A stretch of DNA of 23,794 bases, taken from assembly GCA_024281135.1 (NCBI GenBank), contig JAMXLG010000252.1:1-23794 (forward strand). The letters are read 5' to 3'. A program made the translations under genes and the position numbers. The notes beneath the pieces are model-generated. The model saw only the letters and a list, made by a program, of their open reading frames with translations, made no database searches and was not told the DNA's origin. Every line of letters starts with the position of its first letter. Position 1 is the stretch's first letter. This DNA is from Vulcanimicrobiia bacterium (GTDB lineage Bacteria; Eremiobacterota; Eremiobacteria; Baltobacterales; Baltobacteraceae). Positions 1 to 5,941 of the stretch are shown piece after piece.

Positions 1-2
1 AC

Positions 3-224
3 AAAAAGGCTACGGCAATTTACACGAGTGGTGTGTACAAACCGGGCGTTTCGCCCGCGTTCGGAGCTGACTTCCACTCGACATATTTCAACGATTGGCT
101 AAACTTCGCCGGTATCGGCGACGTTCAGGATGTTCGATTCCAACCGACGTTGCTCACGTCCGATGTCGAAGCCGAACGAGCCGCAGCCCTGTCGCGCGCT
201 CGTGCGCTGGCGTCGACCTTCTAA
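3..224 (+). CDS. FMN-dependent NADH-azoreductase, C-terminal fragment (5' end outside window)
   Basis: The reading frame is open from the window edge and encodes the last 73 residues of a flavodoxin-fold NADH:quinone/azo reductase. The stretch KKATAIYTSGVY followed by GADFHSTYFNDWLNFAGIGDV matches the AzoR C-terminal pattern, in which a beta strand is followed by a DxxxxYxxxxLxFxGI segment. Enzymes of this family use FMN and NAD(P)H for two-electron reduction of quinones and azo compounds in the cytoplasm. The active-site and FMN-phosphate-binding parts lie upstream of the window and cannot be checked. The gene ends 46 bp before the CGNR regulator gene on the same strand, so co-regulation by that protein is plausible but inferred. 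Confidence 0.72.
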   Translation, partial: KKATAIYTSGVYKPGVSPAFGADFHSTYFNDWLNFAGIGDVQDVRFQPTLLTSDVEAERAAALSRARALASTF

Positions 225-270
225 TACGTGTGAAATGGTTTATCGAGCGTCCGGATGGAATCTCTAAAGC

Positions 271-897
271 ATGCCGACCACGTTGTCACCCGCGCCGGGT
301 CCGTACCATCTGATTGGAAACAACCTCGCTGCTGATTTTGCGAACACACGTTACTCCGCGGAGCACATCGAAGGTTCGCTTCGCAACTCGAACGACGTCG
401 TTGCCTTTTTGGTTGCGACAGGTGCGCTCAAGCCTGCCGATGCGGCAGAGTTGCGGCGGTCGCTGCGGGATCCCGTTAAAGCGGAGCGATTCTTCAAGCG
501 AGCGCTGCAGCTACGCGGTGCCGTCGTCGAGATGTTGGAAGCGATCGTTCGCCCACGCGCGCTGAGCGATAGCGCTCTCTGGATTCTGAATGAAGCCTTG
601 CGTGCCGAATCGGGCTACGACGCGATCGAGCCGCGCAGCAAAATGCGCCACGGGCTTGTGCGCCACCGCGCCGGTTCCGGGCCTGAATACGTTCTTGCGC
701 AGATCGCGCGAGCGGCGGCTGAGCTGCTCGTTACTCCGAACGCTCCGGTGCGCAAGTGCGGCAATCCGGAGTGCATACGCTATTTCTACGACCAATCGCG
801 GACCCGCCGCCGCCGGTGGTGCGAGATGGCGGTCTGCGGCAATCGCGCTAAGACGGTCGCATTCGTCGAGCGGCGGCGCGCACAGAAACCGGACTGA
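271..897 (+). CDS. ABATE-domain / CGNR zinc-finger protein, predicted transcriptional regulator
   Basis: This 208-residue protein has the two-part layout of the CGNR family: an N-terminal ABATE domain (about residues 10-150, with the typical early LxxDFxNT segment as NNLAADFANTR) and a C-terminal treble-clef-like zinc finger. Visible zinc ligands are C163, C168, C184 and C189, and the family signature CGNR is at 189-192, followed by the basic AKTVAFVERRR helix. Members are predicted stress-responsive DNA-binding regulators; the ligand of the ABATE domain is generally unknown. It lies between an azoreductase gene and the ECF41 sigma gene (15-bp gap to the longest sigma frame), so it may control either neighbour. 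The start is ATG with no clear Shine-Dalgarno sequence. Confidence 0.88.
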   Translation: MPTTLSPAPGPYHLIGNNLAADFANTRYSAEHIEGSLRNSNDVVAFLVATGALKPADAAELRRSLRDPVKAERFFKRALQLRGAVVEMLEAIVRPRALSDSALWILNEALRAESGYDAIEPRSKMRHGLVRHRAGSGPEYVLAQIARAAAELLVTPNAPVRKCGNPECIRYFYDQSRTRRRRWCEMAVCGNRAKTVAFVERRRAQKPD

Positions 898-900
898 GCC

Positions 901-927
901 TGTAACGTTTCGATGCTGTCGTTTGTC
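901..927 (+). promoter_or_regulatory. Weak ECF41-type promoter candidate in front of the sigma gene
   Basis: TGTAACG (901-907), 16 bases, then TGTC (924-927). The first element matches TGTCACA at five of seven positions, and the spacing is identical to the two better sites at 1843 and 2760. If used, transcription would begin near 935-937, at the third in-frame ATG of the sigma gene (937), suggesting autoregulation with a nearly leaderless message. Because the first element is imperfect this is tentative. Confidence 0.3.
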
Positions 928-1824
928 ATGGATCTGATGAACACGACGGCCGAACGGAGCTTCGACGAGTTCAACCAGTATCGAAGACTGCTGTTTTCGA
1001 TCGCATACCGGATGCTGGGAAGTGTGGCGGACGCCGAGGACGTCCTGCAAGATGCGTACGTCCGCTGGCAGAAGCGGCCGACCGTTCACGTCGAGTCACC
1101 GAGAAAGTTCCTCGTTACGATCGTCAGCCGCTTGTGCCTCAATTACTTGAAATCGGCTCGGCACCGGCGGGAGCTCTATGTGGGGTTTTGGCTTCCGGAA
1201 CCGCTCGTTACCGACTCATCGCAGCCCGTCGACGGCTACCTCGCAGGTGAATCGATCTCCATGGCGTTCATGGTATTGCTCGAACGCTTGAATCCAATCG
1301 AGCGCGCCGTGTTTATACTGCGCGAAGTGTTCGACTATGACTATGCGGAGATCGCGGCGATCGTGAACCGCACGGAGGAGCACTGCCGCCAAATTTTGCA
1401 CCGTGCGCACAAGCACGTAAAACAAGAGCGCGTGACGTCGGCGGCCCCAGTCGGCGATCACACGAGTCTGTTGCAAACATTTATCGGCGCAGCGCTCCAC
1501 GGGGATATGGACGGGCTGCTGAAGGTGCTCTCGCAAGACGTTGCTCTGTACGCGGACGGCGGTGGCAAAGCGCGCGCGGTACCGAATATTGTTACGGGTA
1601 TCGATCGCGTCGGACGTTTGCTCGACGGCGTCTTCAAGAAGTTTATCCCGGTAGGCGCGTCCGCGCAGATCATGAACGTCAACGGTGCCCCCGCAATCGT
1701 CGCGTATGCCGGCGGAAAGCCGATCACGTTGATTGCGATCGAGGCCGAGCGTCGGTCAATTCGGAATCTCTATATCATCTCGAATCCGGATAAGCTCACG
1801 AGACTCACCGCGCCGGCGCCGTGA
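913..1824 (+). CDS. ECF41-group RNA polymerase sigma factor with fused SnoaL-like regulatory domain
   Basis: Sigma-70 region 2 is at about residues 20-85 (AYRMLGSVADAEDVLQDAYVRW) and region 4 at about 120-170 (LNPIERAVFILREVFDYDYAEIA). A SnoaL-like tail follows from about residue 180. All three motifs described for group ECF41 are visible: WLPEP (93-97) in the region 2/4 linker, DGGGK (215-219) and NPDKL (291-295) in the tail. In this group the fused tail replaces an anti-sigma factor and tunes activity. Known ECF41 genes sit beside carboxymuconolactone decarboxylase, oxidoreductase or epimerase genes, and such genes follow here. In-frame ATGs at 913, 928 and 937 are possible starts and none has a good ribosome site; 913 is the outer limit, while 937 fits the candidate promoter. 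The last bases abut the hydrolase region. Confidence 0.93.
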   Translation: MLSFVMDLMNTTAERSFDEFNQYRRLLFSIAYRMLGSVADAEDVLQDAYVRWQKRPTVHVESPRKFLVTIVSRLCLNYLKSARHRRELYVGFWLPEPLVTDSSQPVDGYLAGESISMAFMVLLERLNPIERAVFILREVFDYDYAEIAAIVNRTEEHCRQILHRAHKHVKQERVTSAAPVGDHTSLLQTFIGAALHGDMDGLLKVLSQDVALYADGGGKARAVPNIVTGIDRVGRLLDGVFKKFIPVGASAQIMNVNGAPAIVAYAGGKPITLIAIEAERRSIRNLYIISNPDKLTRLTAPAP

Positions 1825-1842
1825 CGCGCCCCGTCGACTGCG

Positions 1843-1869
1843 TGTCACATAACCCGTCGACGTTTGGTC
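1843..1869 (+). promoter_or_regulatory. ECF41-type promoter upstream of the alpha/beta hydrolase
   Basis: An exact TGTCACA (1843-1849) is followed after 16 bases by GGTC (1866-1869). As I recall it, the published ECF41 target promoter has TGTCACA at -35 and CGTC at -10. The second copy at 2760 has the same spacing. The -10-like element ends 8 bases before the ATG at 1878, so the transcript would start at or next to the start codon, which agrees with the absence of a Shine-Dalgarno sequence there. Confidence 0.68.
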
Positions 1870-1877
1870 TCCGGCGT

Positions 1878-2750
1878 ATGAGCAAGACGCCAGTCCTTCG
1901 CCCCTCGTGGCTCACGCATTCGGTATGGCCATTCGAAACCTATGCCGCCGACACGGGCCGCGTCGCGGTCGCCGTAACGGAGGTGGGCAGCGGCCCTTCA
2001 CTGCTCTTTCTGCACACCGGTTTGTGGTCGTTCATCTGGCGCGACGTCATGCTGCAGCTCTCAAGCGACTTCCGATGCATCTGCGTTGACGCGCCATCGA
2101 CCGGCTTAAGTGAAAAGCTTCCAAGCGAACGCACTACGCTCGAAGAGAGCGCGCGTTCTATCTCCGCAGTCATCGAACTCCTGAACCTGCGCGAGTTTAC
2201 GATCGTCGCGCACGATCTCGGAGGGCCGGCCTCGATTGCCGGGTCCATCCGGCACGCACAGAGTGTGCGCAGCATCGTTGCCATCAATACCTTTGCTTGG
2301 AAACCGACGAGCGTGGTTTTGCGCACCATGCTCTCTATGGTGGGAAGCCCATTGATGCGCGAGTTCAGCGCCCTTACAGGCCTCATTCCAAAAGTTACGG
2401 CGACCTCATTTGGCGTCGGGCGCCGCTACACGGATGCGGACTGCCGCGCATTTCTGCAAGGCATGGGCGCGCGAGGCACTCGCGCCTTTCACGATTACGT
2501 GCGTTCTGCGGGCAATTCCGACCACGTCTACGAGTGCGCGCAGCGCGCTCTGAATATCCACCTCCCGCACGTGCCGATGCTCACGATCTTCGGCGAGCGA
2601 AACGATCCGTTCGGATTTCAACGGCATTGGAAAGCGCTGTTTCCGAACGCGATGCAGGTCGTCGTTCCAGGTGGAAACCACTTTCCGATGTGCGACGATC
2701 CGGCGCTCGTCGCGAGTTCGATTCGTTCCTGGTACGCAAAACAAGCATGA
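1878..2750 (+). CDS. Alpha/beta hydrolase, haloalkane dehalogenase / epoxide hydrolase-like
   Basis: This 290-residue cytoplasmic alpha/beta hydrolase has no signal peptide. It has the oxyanion-region motif LLFLHTGLWSFIW (residues 42-54), a nucleophile elbow AHDLGG with Asp113 as nucleophile, an acid candidate in IFGERNDPFG, and the catalytic His in GGNHFPMCDDP near the C-terminus. An Asp rather than Ser nucleophile places it with haloalkane dehalogenases and epoxide hydrolases, which form an ester intermediate with substrate; the substrate here is unknown. The reading frame continues upstream to 1821, overlapping the sigma gene, but ATG 1878 gives a normal N-terminus and fits the promoter at 1843-1869. 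Its place between the sigma gene and the decarboxylase-like gene suggests it is part of the same stress response. Confidence 0.85.
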   Translation: MSKTPVLRPSWLTHSVWPFETYAADTGRVAVAVTEVGSGPSLLFLHTGLWSFIWRDVMLQLSSDFRCICVDAPSTGLSEKLPSERTTLEESARSISAVIELLNLREFTIVAHDLGGPASIAGSIRHAQSVRSIVAINTFAWKPTSVVLRTMLSMVGSPLMREFSALTGLIPKVTATSFGVGRRYTDADCRAFLQGMGARGTRAFHDYVRSAGNSDHVYECAQRALNIHLPHVPMLTIFGERNDPFGFQRHWKALFPNAMQVVVPGGNHFPMCDDPALVASSIRSWYAKQA

Positions 2751-2759
2751 CCTCCACGG

Positions 2760-2786
2760 TGTCACAACTACGCGGACTCTGTTGTC
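2760..2786 (+). promoter_or_regulatory. ECF41-type promoter upstream of the decarboxylase-like gene
   Basis: An exact TGTCACA (2760-2766) is followed after 16 bases by TGTC (2783-2786), the same geometry as the site at 1843. It lies 36 bp before the ATG of the carboxymuconolactone-decarboxylase-like gene, the classic target class of ECF41 sigma factors. A Shine-Dalgarno-like GAAAGGG lies at 2811-2817, six bases before the ATG, so unlike the hydrolase this transcript should carry a short leader. Confidence 0.72.
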
Positions 2787-2822
2787 TCACGGGTTACTCC
2801 ACGGTTATTTGAAAGGGACAAC

Positions 2823-3371
2823 ATGTCACGACTTTACGTGCACGATATCGAAAGCGCGCCGATCCAAGCACGGCCGCATCTGACCCAATACATTGAGACG
2901 TCGCCGACTGGTAAGATCTTGAATCTGCATGGTGCGATGGCACATGCGCCGATCGTACTGGAAATGTATGCACGGATGCGCAGTACCGTAGAAGAATATG
3001 GCGAGCTCGACGGCAGGGCGCTGTGGGCGGCGATGTTGGCGGTTGCGACCATCCATCAAAGTGCATACAGCGCCAACCTTTATGCGGGCCTCGGCCGCCG
3101 CTACGGCTTAACCGAGGAACAGATCCGCGCCATAACCCAAGGCGGCCGCGCCGGCGATAACGCCATCGATGCACTGATCGCCGTTGCGCGCGAAGCCGTC
3201 TCGAATCACGGCCGTGTTACGGTGCAAGTATGGAACGAGGCAGTTGCCACGGGATGGAGCGACAGGCAGTTGGGTGAGCTGTTTGCGGCTCTGGGATTGG
3301 CGCTCTTCGTCGATTACTTTGTGAACTACAGCGAGGTCGAAAACGACTTACCGAGACTGGTCGAGGTGTAG
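2823..3371 (+). CDS. Carboxymuconolactone decarboxylase family (AhpD-fold) protein lacking the CxxC motif
   Basis: This is an all-helical protein of 182 residues. The helix AVATIHQSAYSANLYAGLGRRYGLTEEQI aligns with the AhpD/CMD core, where family members usually carry CxxC followed by a helix ending in A/GLxxxQI. Here both cysteines are serine (Ser80, codon AGT; Ser83, codon AGC), and the whole protein contains no cysteine, so AhpD-type disulfide peroxidase chemistry is not possible by the normal route. A decarboxylase, binding or other role remains open. Codons are read clearly and the frame is intact. The gene follows a candidate ECF41 promoter and is separated by 3 bp from the downstream dehydrogenase, so the two are probably co-transcribed. 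CMD-type genes are the most common known ECF41 target. Confidence 0.85.
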   Translation: MSRLYVHDIESAPIQARPHLTQYIETSPTGKILNLHGAMAHAPIVLEMYARMRSTVEEYGELDGRALWAAMLAVATIHQSAYSANLYAGLGRRYGLTEEQIRAITQGGRAGDNAIDALIAVAREAVSNHGRVTVQVWNEAVATGWSDRQLGELFAALGLALFVDYFVNYSEVENDLPRLVEV

Positions 3372-3374
3372 ATC

Positions 3375-4292
3375 GTGACCGCAAAAAAAGCTATCGTCAC
3401 CGGTGCGAACAGCGGCATAGGGTTTGAAACGGCGAAAGCGCTGGTGGAACGCGGTGTGCACGTGCTTATGGTGTGCCGCAATCCCGCTCTGGGCGACGCG
3501 GCTCGTCAAGAACTCTCGTCCATCGCTATCGGCCCTAGGCCGAACCTCTATATTGCCGATCTCGTCTCGCAGCAGCAGATTCGAAAACTCGCCGCTGACC
3601 TTCATAACGAGCACAACTCCATCGACATCCTCGTCAATAATGCCGGCGGCGTGTTCGCGCCGAAGCAATCCTCGCAAGACGGCATCGAGAAAACCTTTGC
3701 GATCAATCATCTCGCGCCGTTTCTGCTCACCAACTTGCTGCTCGATCTCGTCAGCGCCGCGCCGGGGGGCCGCATAGTCAACGTCGTAACCGAAGTGTAT
3801 CCGAGTCGCCTGAACTTCAACAACTTGCAAGGTGAGAAGTTCTACAACTTCTTCTTTGCCTATATGCACTCGAAGTTGGCCAACATCATCTTCACCAACG
3901 AACTCGCGCGAAGGCTTCAGGACACCGGCATGGCGGTCAATAGCATTAGCCCCGGTCCTACGGTGACGAAGTTTGGCGCCGCGGACTTGCACGGTCTTCC
4001 ATCGTTAATGCCAAAAGTCATGATGCGCCTGCCGATCTTTGTCAGCGCCGACAAAGGCGCGCGAGGCGTGGTGCGCTTGGCGGCCGCTCCCGAACTTGCG
4101 GGCGTATCAGGGCGCTTTTTCCTGCGCGAGCGCGAGATCCAAGCCAAACCTGTCACGCGCGATCGTCAGGTCGCGCAGCGACTCTGGGACATCTCCGAAC
4201 GTCTCACCGGTTTAAGCGACGGTGGGATCGTCGCGGCCTTAGATCGGCGGACCGACGATAAGGCGGCCGGTGATCAGCGCTGCGCCAAATAG
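3375..4292 (+). CDS. Short-chain dehydrogenase/reductase, retinol-dehydrogenase-like
   Basis: This 305-residue classical SDR oxidoreductase has the Rossmann cofactor motif TGANSGIG (9-16), NNAG at 88-91 and the catalytic pair Tyr163-xxx-Lys167 (YMHSK), with the downstream LANIIFTNELARRL helix typical of the RDH11-14/WW-domain oxidoreductase branch. The serine usually found 24 residues before this tyrosine (second Ser of VSS) appears as Thr139 in VVTEV. It starts with GTG 3 bp after the decarboxylase-like gene, so they form an operon. An oxidoreductase is the second gene type associated with ECF41 sigma factors. The last 54 bp overlap the 3' end of the convergent membrane-protein gene; residues after about 280 look like a poorly conserved tail. 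Confidence 0.9.
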   Translation: MTAKKAIVTGANSGIGFETAKALVERGVHVLMVCRNPALGDAARQELSSIAIGPRPNLYIADLVSQQQIRKLAADLHNEHNSIDILVNNAGGVFAPKQSSQDGIEKTFAINHLAPFLLTNLLLDLVSAAPGGRIVNVVTEVYPSRLNFNNLQGEKFYNFFFAYMHSKLANIIFTNELARRLQDTGMAVNSISPGPTVTKFGAADLHGLPSLMPKVMMRLPIFVSADKGARGVVRLAAAPELAGVSGRFFLREREIQAKPVTRDRQVAQRLWDISERLTGLSDGGIVAALDRRTDDKAAGDQRCAK

Positions 4293-4592
4293 AATGACTG
4301 CTGCGGCTGCACTCACAAGCAAAACGCGCGTCGCGTTGGAGCGACGCGCGAGAATTCTTACCGCAACGTACGCGGCGATCGCGAGCACCGCGAAAACGAG
4401 ATGTACCGACGTCGTGCCGCGGATTGAACCGGGCGCCTGCGCCATGACCCGCAAAAGCAGAGCTCCCAGGACCACTTGAAGTCCCAACACGATGCCGACG
4501 ATGTTTCGGGTTCCGTCACGCCAAATGAACAGAACGACCGCAGCAAGGACGAGTACTCCGAACACGAGATGTGCGAGCAATAATATATTCAT
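4239..4592 (-). CDS. Small four-helix membrane protein with internal duplication, function unknown
   Basis: This protein of 117 residues has four clear hydrophobic helices at about residues 1-24, 30-50, 63-81 and 87-109. Helices 1 and 3 resemble each other closely (AHLVFGVLVLAA against VHLVFAVLAIAA), so the protein appears built from two copies of a two-helix unit, each beginning with a histidine inside the membrane (His8, His64). Paired membrane histidines can bind heme, as in b-type cytochromes, but nothing else supports that here. The last 54 bp run into the 3' end of the SDR gene on the other strand. The gene lies 43 bp downstream of the GNAT gene, with a perfect hairpin in the gap. No good Shine-Dalgarno sequence precedes the ATG. 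I do not recognise the family. Confidence 0.68.
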   Translation of the reverse strand: MNILLLAHLVFGVLVLAAVVLFIWRDGTRNIVGIVLGLQVVLGALLLRVMAQAPGSIRGTTSVHLVFAVLAIAAYVAVRILARRSNATRVLLVSAAAAVILFGAALITGRLIVGPPI

Positions 4593-4608
4593 GCACCATA
4601 GACAGCAC

Positions 4609-4625
4609 TCACATCTCGGATGTGA
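4609..4625. repeat. Perfect 7-bp inverted repeat in the gap between GNAT and membrane-protein genes
   Basis: TCACATC (4609-4615), a 3-base loop, then GATGTGA (4619-4625). It sits between the stop codon of the GNAT gene and the start of the membrane-protein gene, both on the minus strand. There is no T-run on either side, so it does not look like a standard intrinsic terminator; an RNA hairpin or a protein-binding site in front of the membrane-protein gene is possible. Confidence 0.4.
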
Positions 4626-4635
4626 CTAAAGGGCA

Positions 4636-5103
4636 TCAAACGCTAACATACATCTGAACGACATCCACGAACATCGTGGCGCCTTGCGATTTGAAGAAAC
4701 GTCGAGCGTTTTCGTTCTCGACCCAGACATCCCAGATAATTCGGTTGTATGCCTCGGAGCCGGCGCGCCGCTTCAACGCGCTGAAGAGTGCAGTTCCGAT
4801 TCCGGCACCGCGGATGCCGGGCGTCACGTAAATGTCGCTCACGCGCATAGCGAGCGTAGATGTATGGGGCTCGAAATACGGCGACCACGTCGCGTATGCT
4901 ACGGCGTGACCATCGTTCAAGACAGCGACGAGGCATTGGGACACGGGGCGCGGCCCGAAGATGAGCTGCGAGAGTTGTTCGTGGCGGAGCAACGGTTCGG
5001 GATCACCGACGGAAATCGCAAGCGCCTGAGCCATCGACGTTATGGCCGGCAGATCGTCCGGAACGGCTTCCCGGATCACAACCGCCCCATTCGAATCGCT
5101 CAT
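4636..5103 (-). CDS. GNAT-family N-acetyltransferase
   Basis: This is a single-domain protein of 155 residues with the GNAT fold order. The N-terminal strand and helix (VVIREAVPDDLPAITSMAQ) come first. Motif A follows: the beta4 strand VSDIYVTPGIRG and the acetyl-CoA pyrophosphate loop RGAGIG, continuing into the helix TALFSALKRRA. Motif B is ENENARRFFKSQGA. Such enzymes move an acetyl group from acetyl-CoA to an amine; the acceptor cannot be told from sequence. Its ATG overlaps the stop codon of the upstream secreted-protein gene by the 4-bp ATGA arrangement (5100-5103), so translation of the two is probably coupled even though one product is secreted and the other cytoplasmic. Confidence 0.9.
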   Translation of the reverse strand: MSDSNGAVVIREAVPDDLPAITSMAQALAISVGDPEPLLRHEQLSQLIFGPRPVSQCLVAVLNDGHAVAYATWSPYFEPHTSTLAMRVSDIYVTPGIRGAGIGTALFSALKRRAGSEAYNRIIWDVWVENENARRFFKSQGATMFVDVVQMYVSV

Positions 5104-5831
5104 TGCACGTTAATCGGAACGTCGACTGTACGTCCCTCGTCGCTCACGTGCAGGGTACATGCGCCCTTGCCGAGAGGACGGATATTATACACCGCGGCTC
5201 GTTGCGCCGTCGTCGCCACCGCGATTGCGGCGATCCCGTCGCAATTGTTCGTCTCCGTAAATCCGCCGACGGTACCAGTCGTCGAAACCATCACGAGCGA
5301 CGAATCCGTATCGAGCGACATCGACACCGATGTAGGATTAGCGCTCAGCGCCAATGAGCTCGACGCATGCTTCACGGGCCAGACCGTCCCGTCGGTAAAC
5401 CGCACCGACGCCACGTGGCACTTCACATTCGGCGGAATGAACGCCGGCAACACGAACGCCTGCCCCGCGCTATTGCGAAAGTTGTGATCGATCGTCACAC
5501 CCGGCGAAAACTTGCCGACGTCGCGAATCACGAATTGTACGCCGTTGGAACGAACTTCGAAATTGATCAAATCCGCGACCTTGTTTGATTCATTCGTGAA
5601 CTGGATCTGCATGCCGTTGCTTTGGGACGCGAGCCACGAGTTTGGATTAGATGCCGACGGCGTCGCGAATTGGTTGTTGTGAAAGATCGGCTGACAGAGA
5701 TTGATCGTTACCGGAGACGACTTCGAGGACGTCGACGTGCCGAGCGCATTTTGCGCGGATGAGACAGTCGGCAAAAACACAAGACATGCGCCAATAAGCG
5801 CGAAAAGGCGATAGAGCGCCAAAGTCCGCAT
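5100..5831 (-). CDS. Secreted protein of unknown function
   Basis: This 243-residue protein starts with a Sec signal peptide: a hydrophobic stretch LALYRLFALIGACLVFLP and a probable cleavage after TVSSAQ. The mature part is Ser/Thr/Asn-rich and mostly beta in character, with the segments MQIQFTNESNKVADLINFEV, VQFVIRDVG and FSPGVTIDHNF resembling a family of secreted proteins that describe tissue-like beta sandwiches. A second beta-rich part after about residue 150 ends in GACTLHVSDEGRTVDVPINVQ, like a bacterial Ig-type strand pair. Four cysteines in the mature chain could form disulfides. It is the first gene of a two-gene unit with the GNAT gene. I do not recognise a named family. Confidence 0.75.
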   Translation of the reverse strand: MRTLALYRLFALIGACLVFLPTVSSAQNALGTSTSSKSSPVTINLCQPIFHNNQFATPSASNPNSWLASQSNGMQIQFTNESNKVADLINFEVRSNGVQFVIRDVGKFSPGVTIDHNFRNSAGQAFVLPAFIPPNVKCHVASVRFTDGTVWPVKHASSSLALSANPTSVSMSLDTDSSLVMVSTTGTVGGFTETNNCDGIAAIAVATTAQRAAVYNIRPLGKGACTLHVSDEGRTVDVPINVQ

Positions 5832-5875
5832 ACAACAAGACTACCAGACTAAGGGCTCATTACGCGACAGGCGCG

Positions 5876-5928
5876 GGGGCATTTCTTTCATCCGACTCCG
5901 CATGGGCGCCGGACTAGGATAATGCCCC
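5876..5928. repeat. 8-bp inverted repeat with long loop between two minus-strand transcription units
   Basis: GGGGCATT (5876-5883) and AATGCCCC (5921-5928) are perfect inverted copies separated by 37 bases. They lie in the 110-bp gap after the lipoprotein operon stop (5942) and before the secreted-protein gene. The loop contains GGGCGCC. It could be a weak transcript-end structure for the lipoprotein operon or a regulator site for the secreted-protein gene; no T-run is present. Confidence 0.25.
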
Positions 5929-5941
5929 TGATGTCCGATCG

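Noticed and set aside
511..1089. Open minus-strand frame of 192 codons opposite the CGNR and sigma genes
   Set aside because: Arg/His/Ala-rich, no domain, lies opposite two clearly recognised genes; a shadow frame.
4684..5487. Open plus-strand frame of 267 codons opposite the GNAT and secreted-protein genes
   Set aside because: The minus strand encodes a clear GNAT motif A and a signal peptide; the plus frame has low-complexity composition and no motif.
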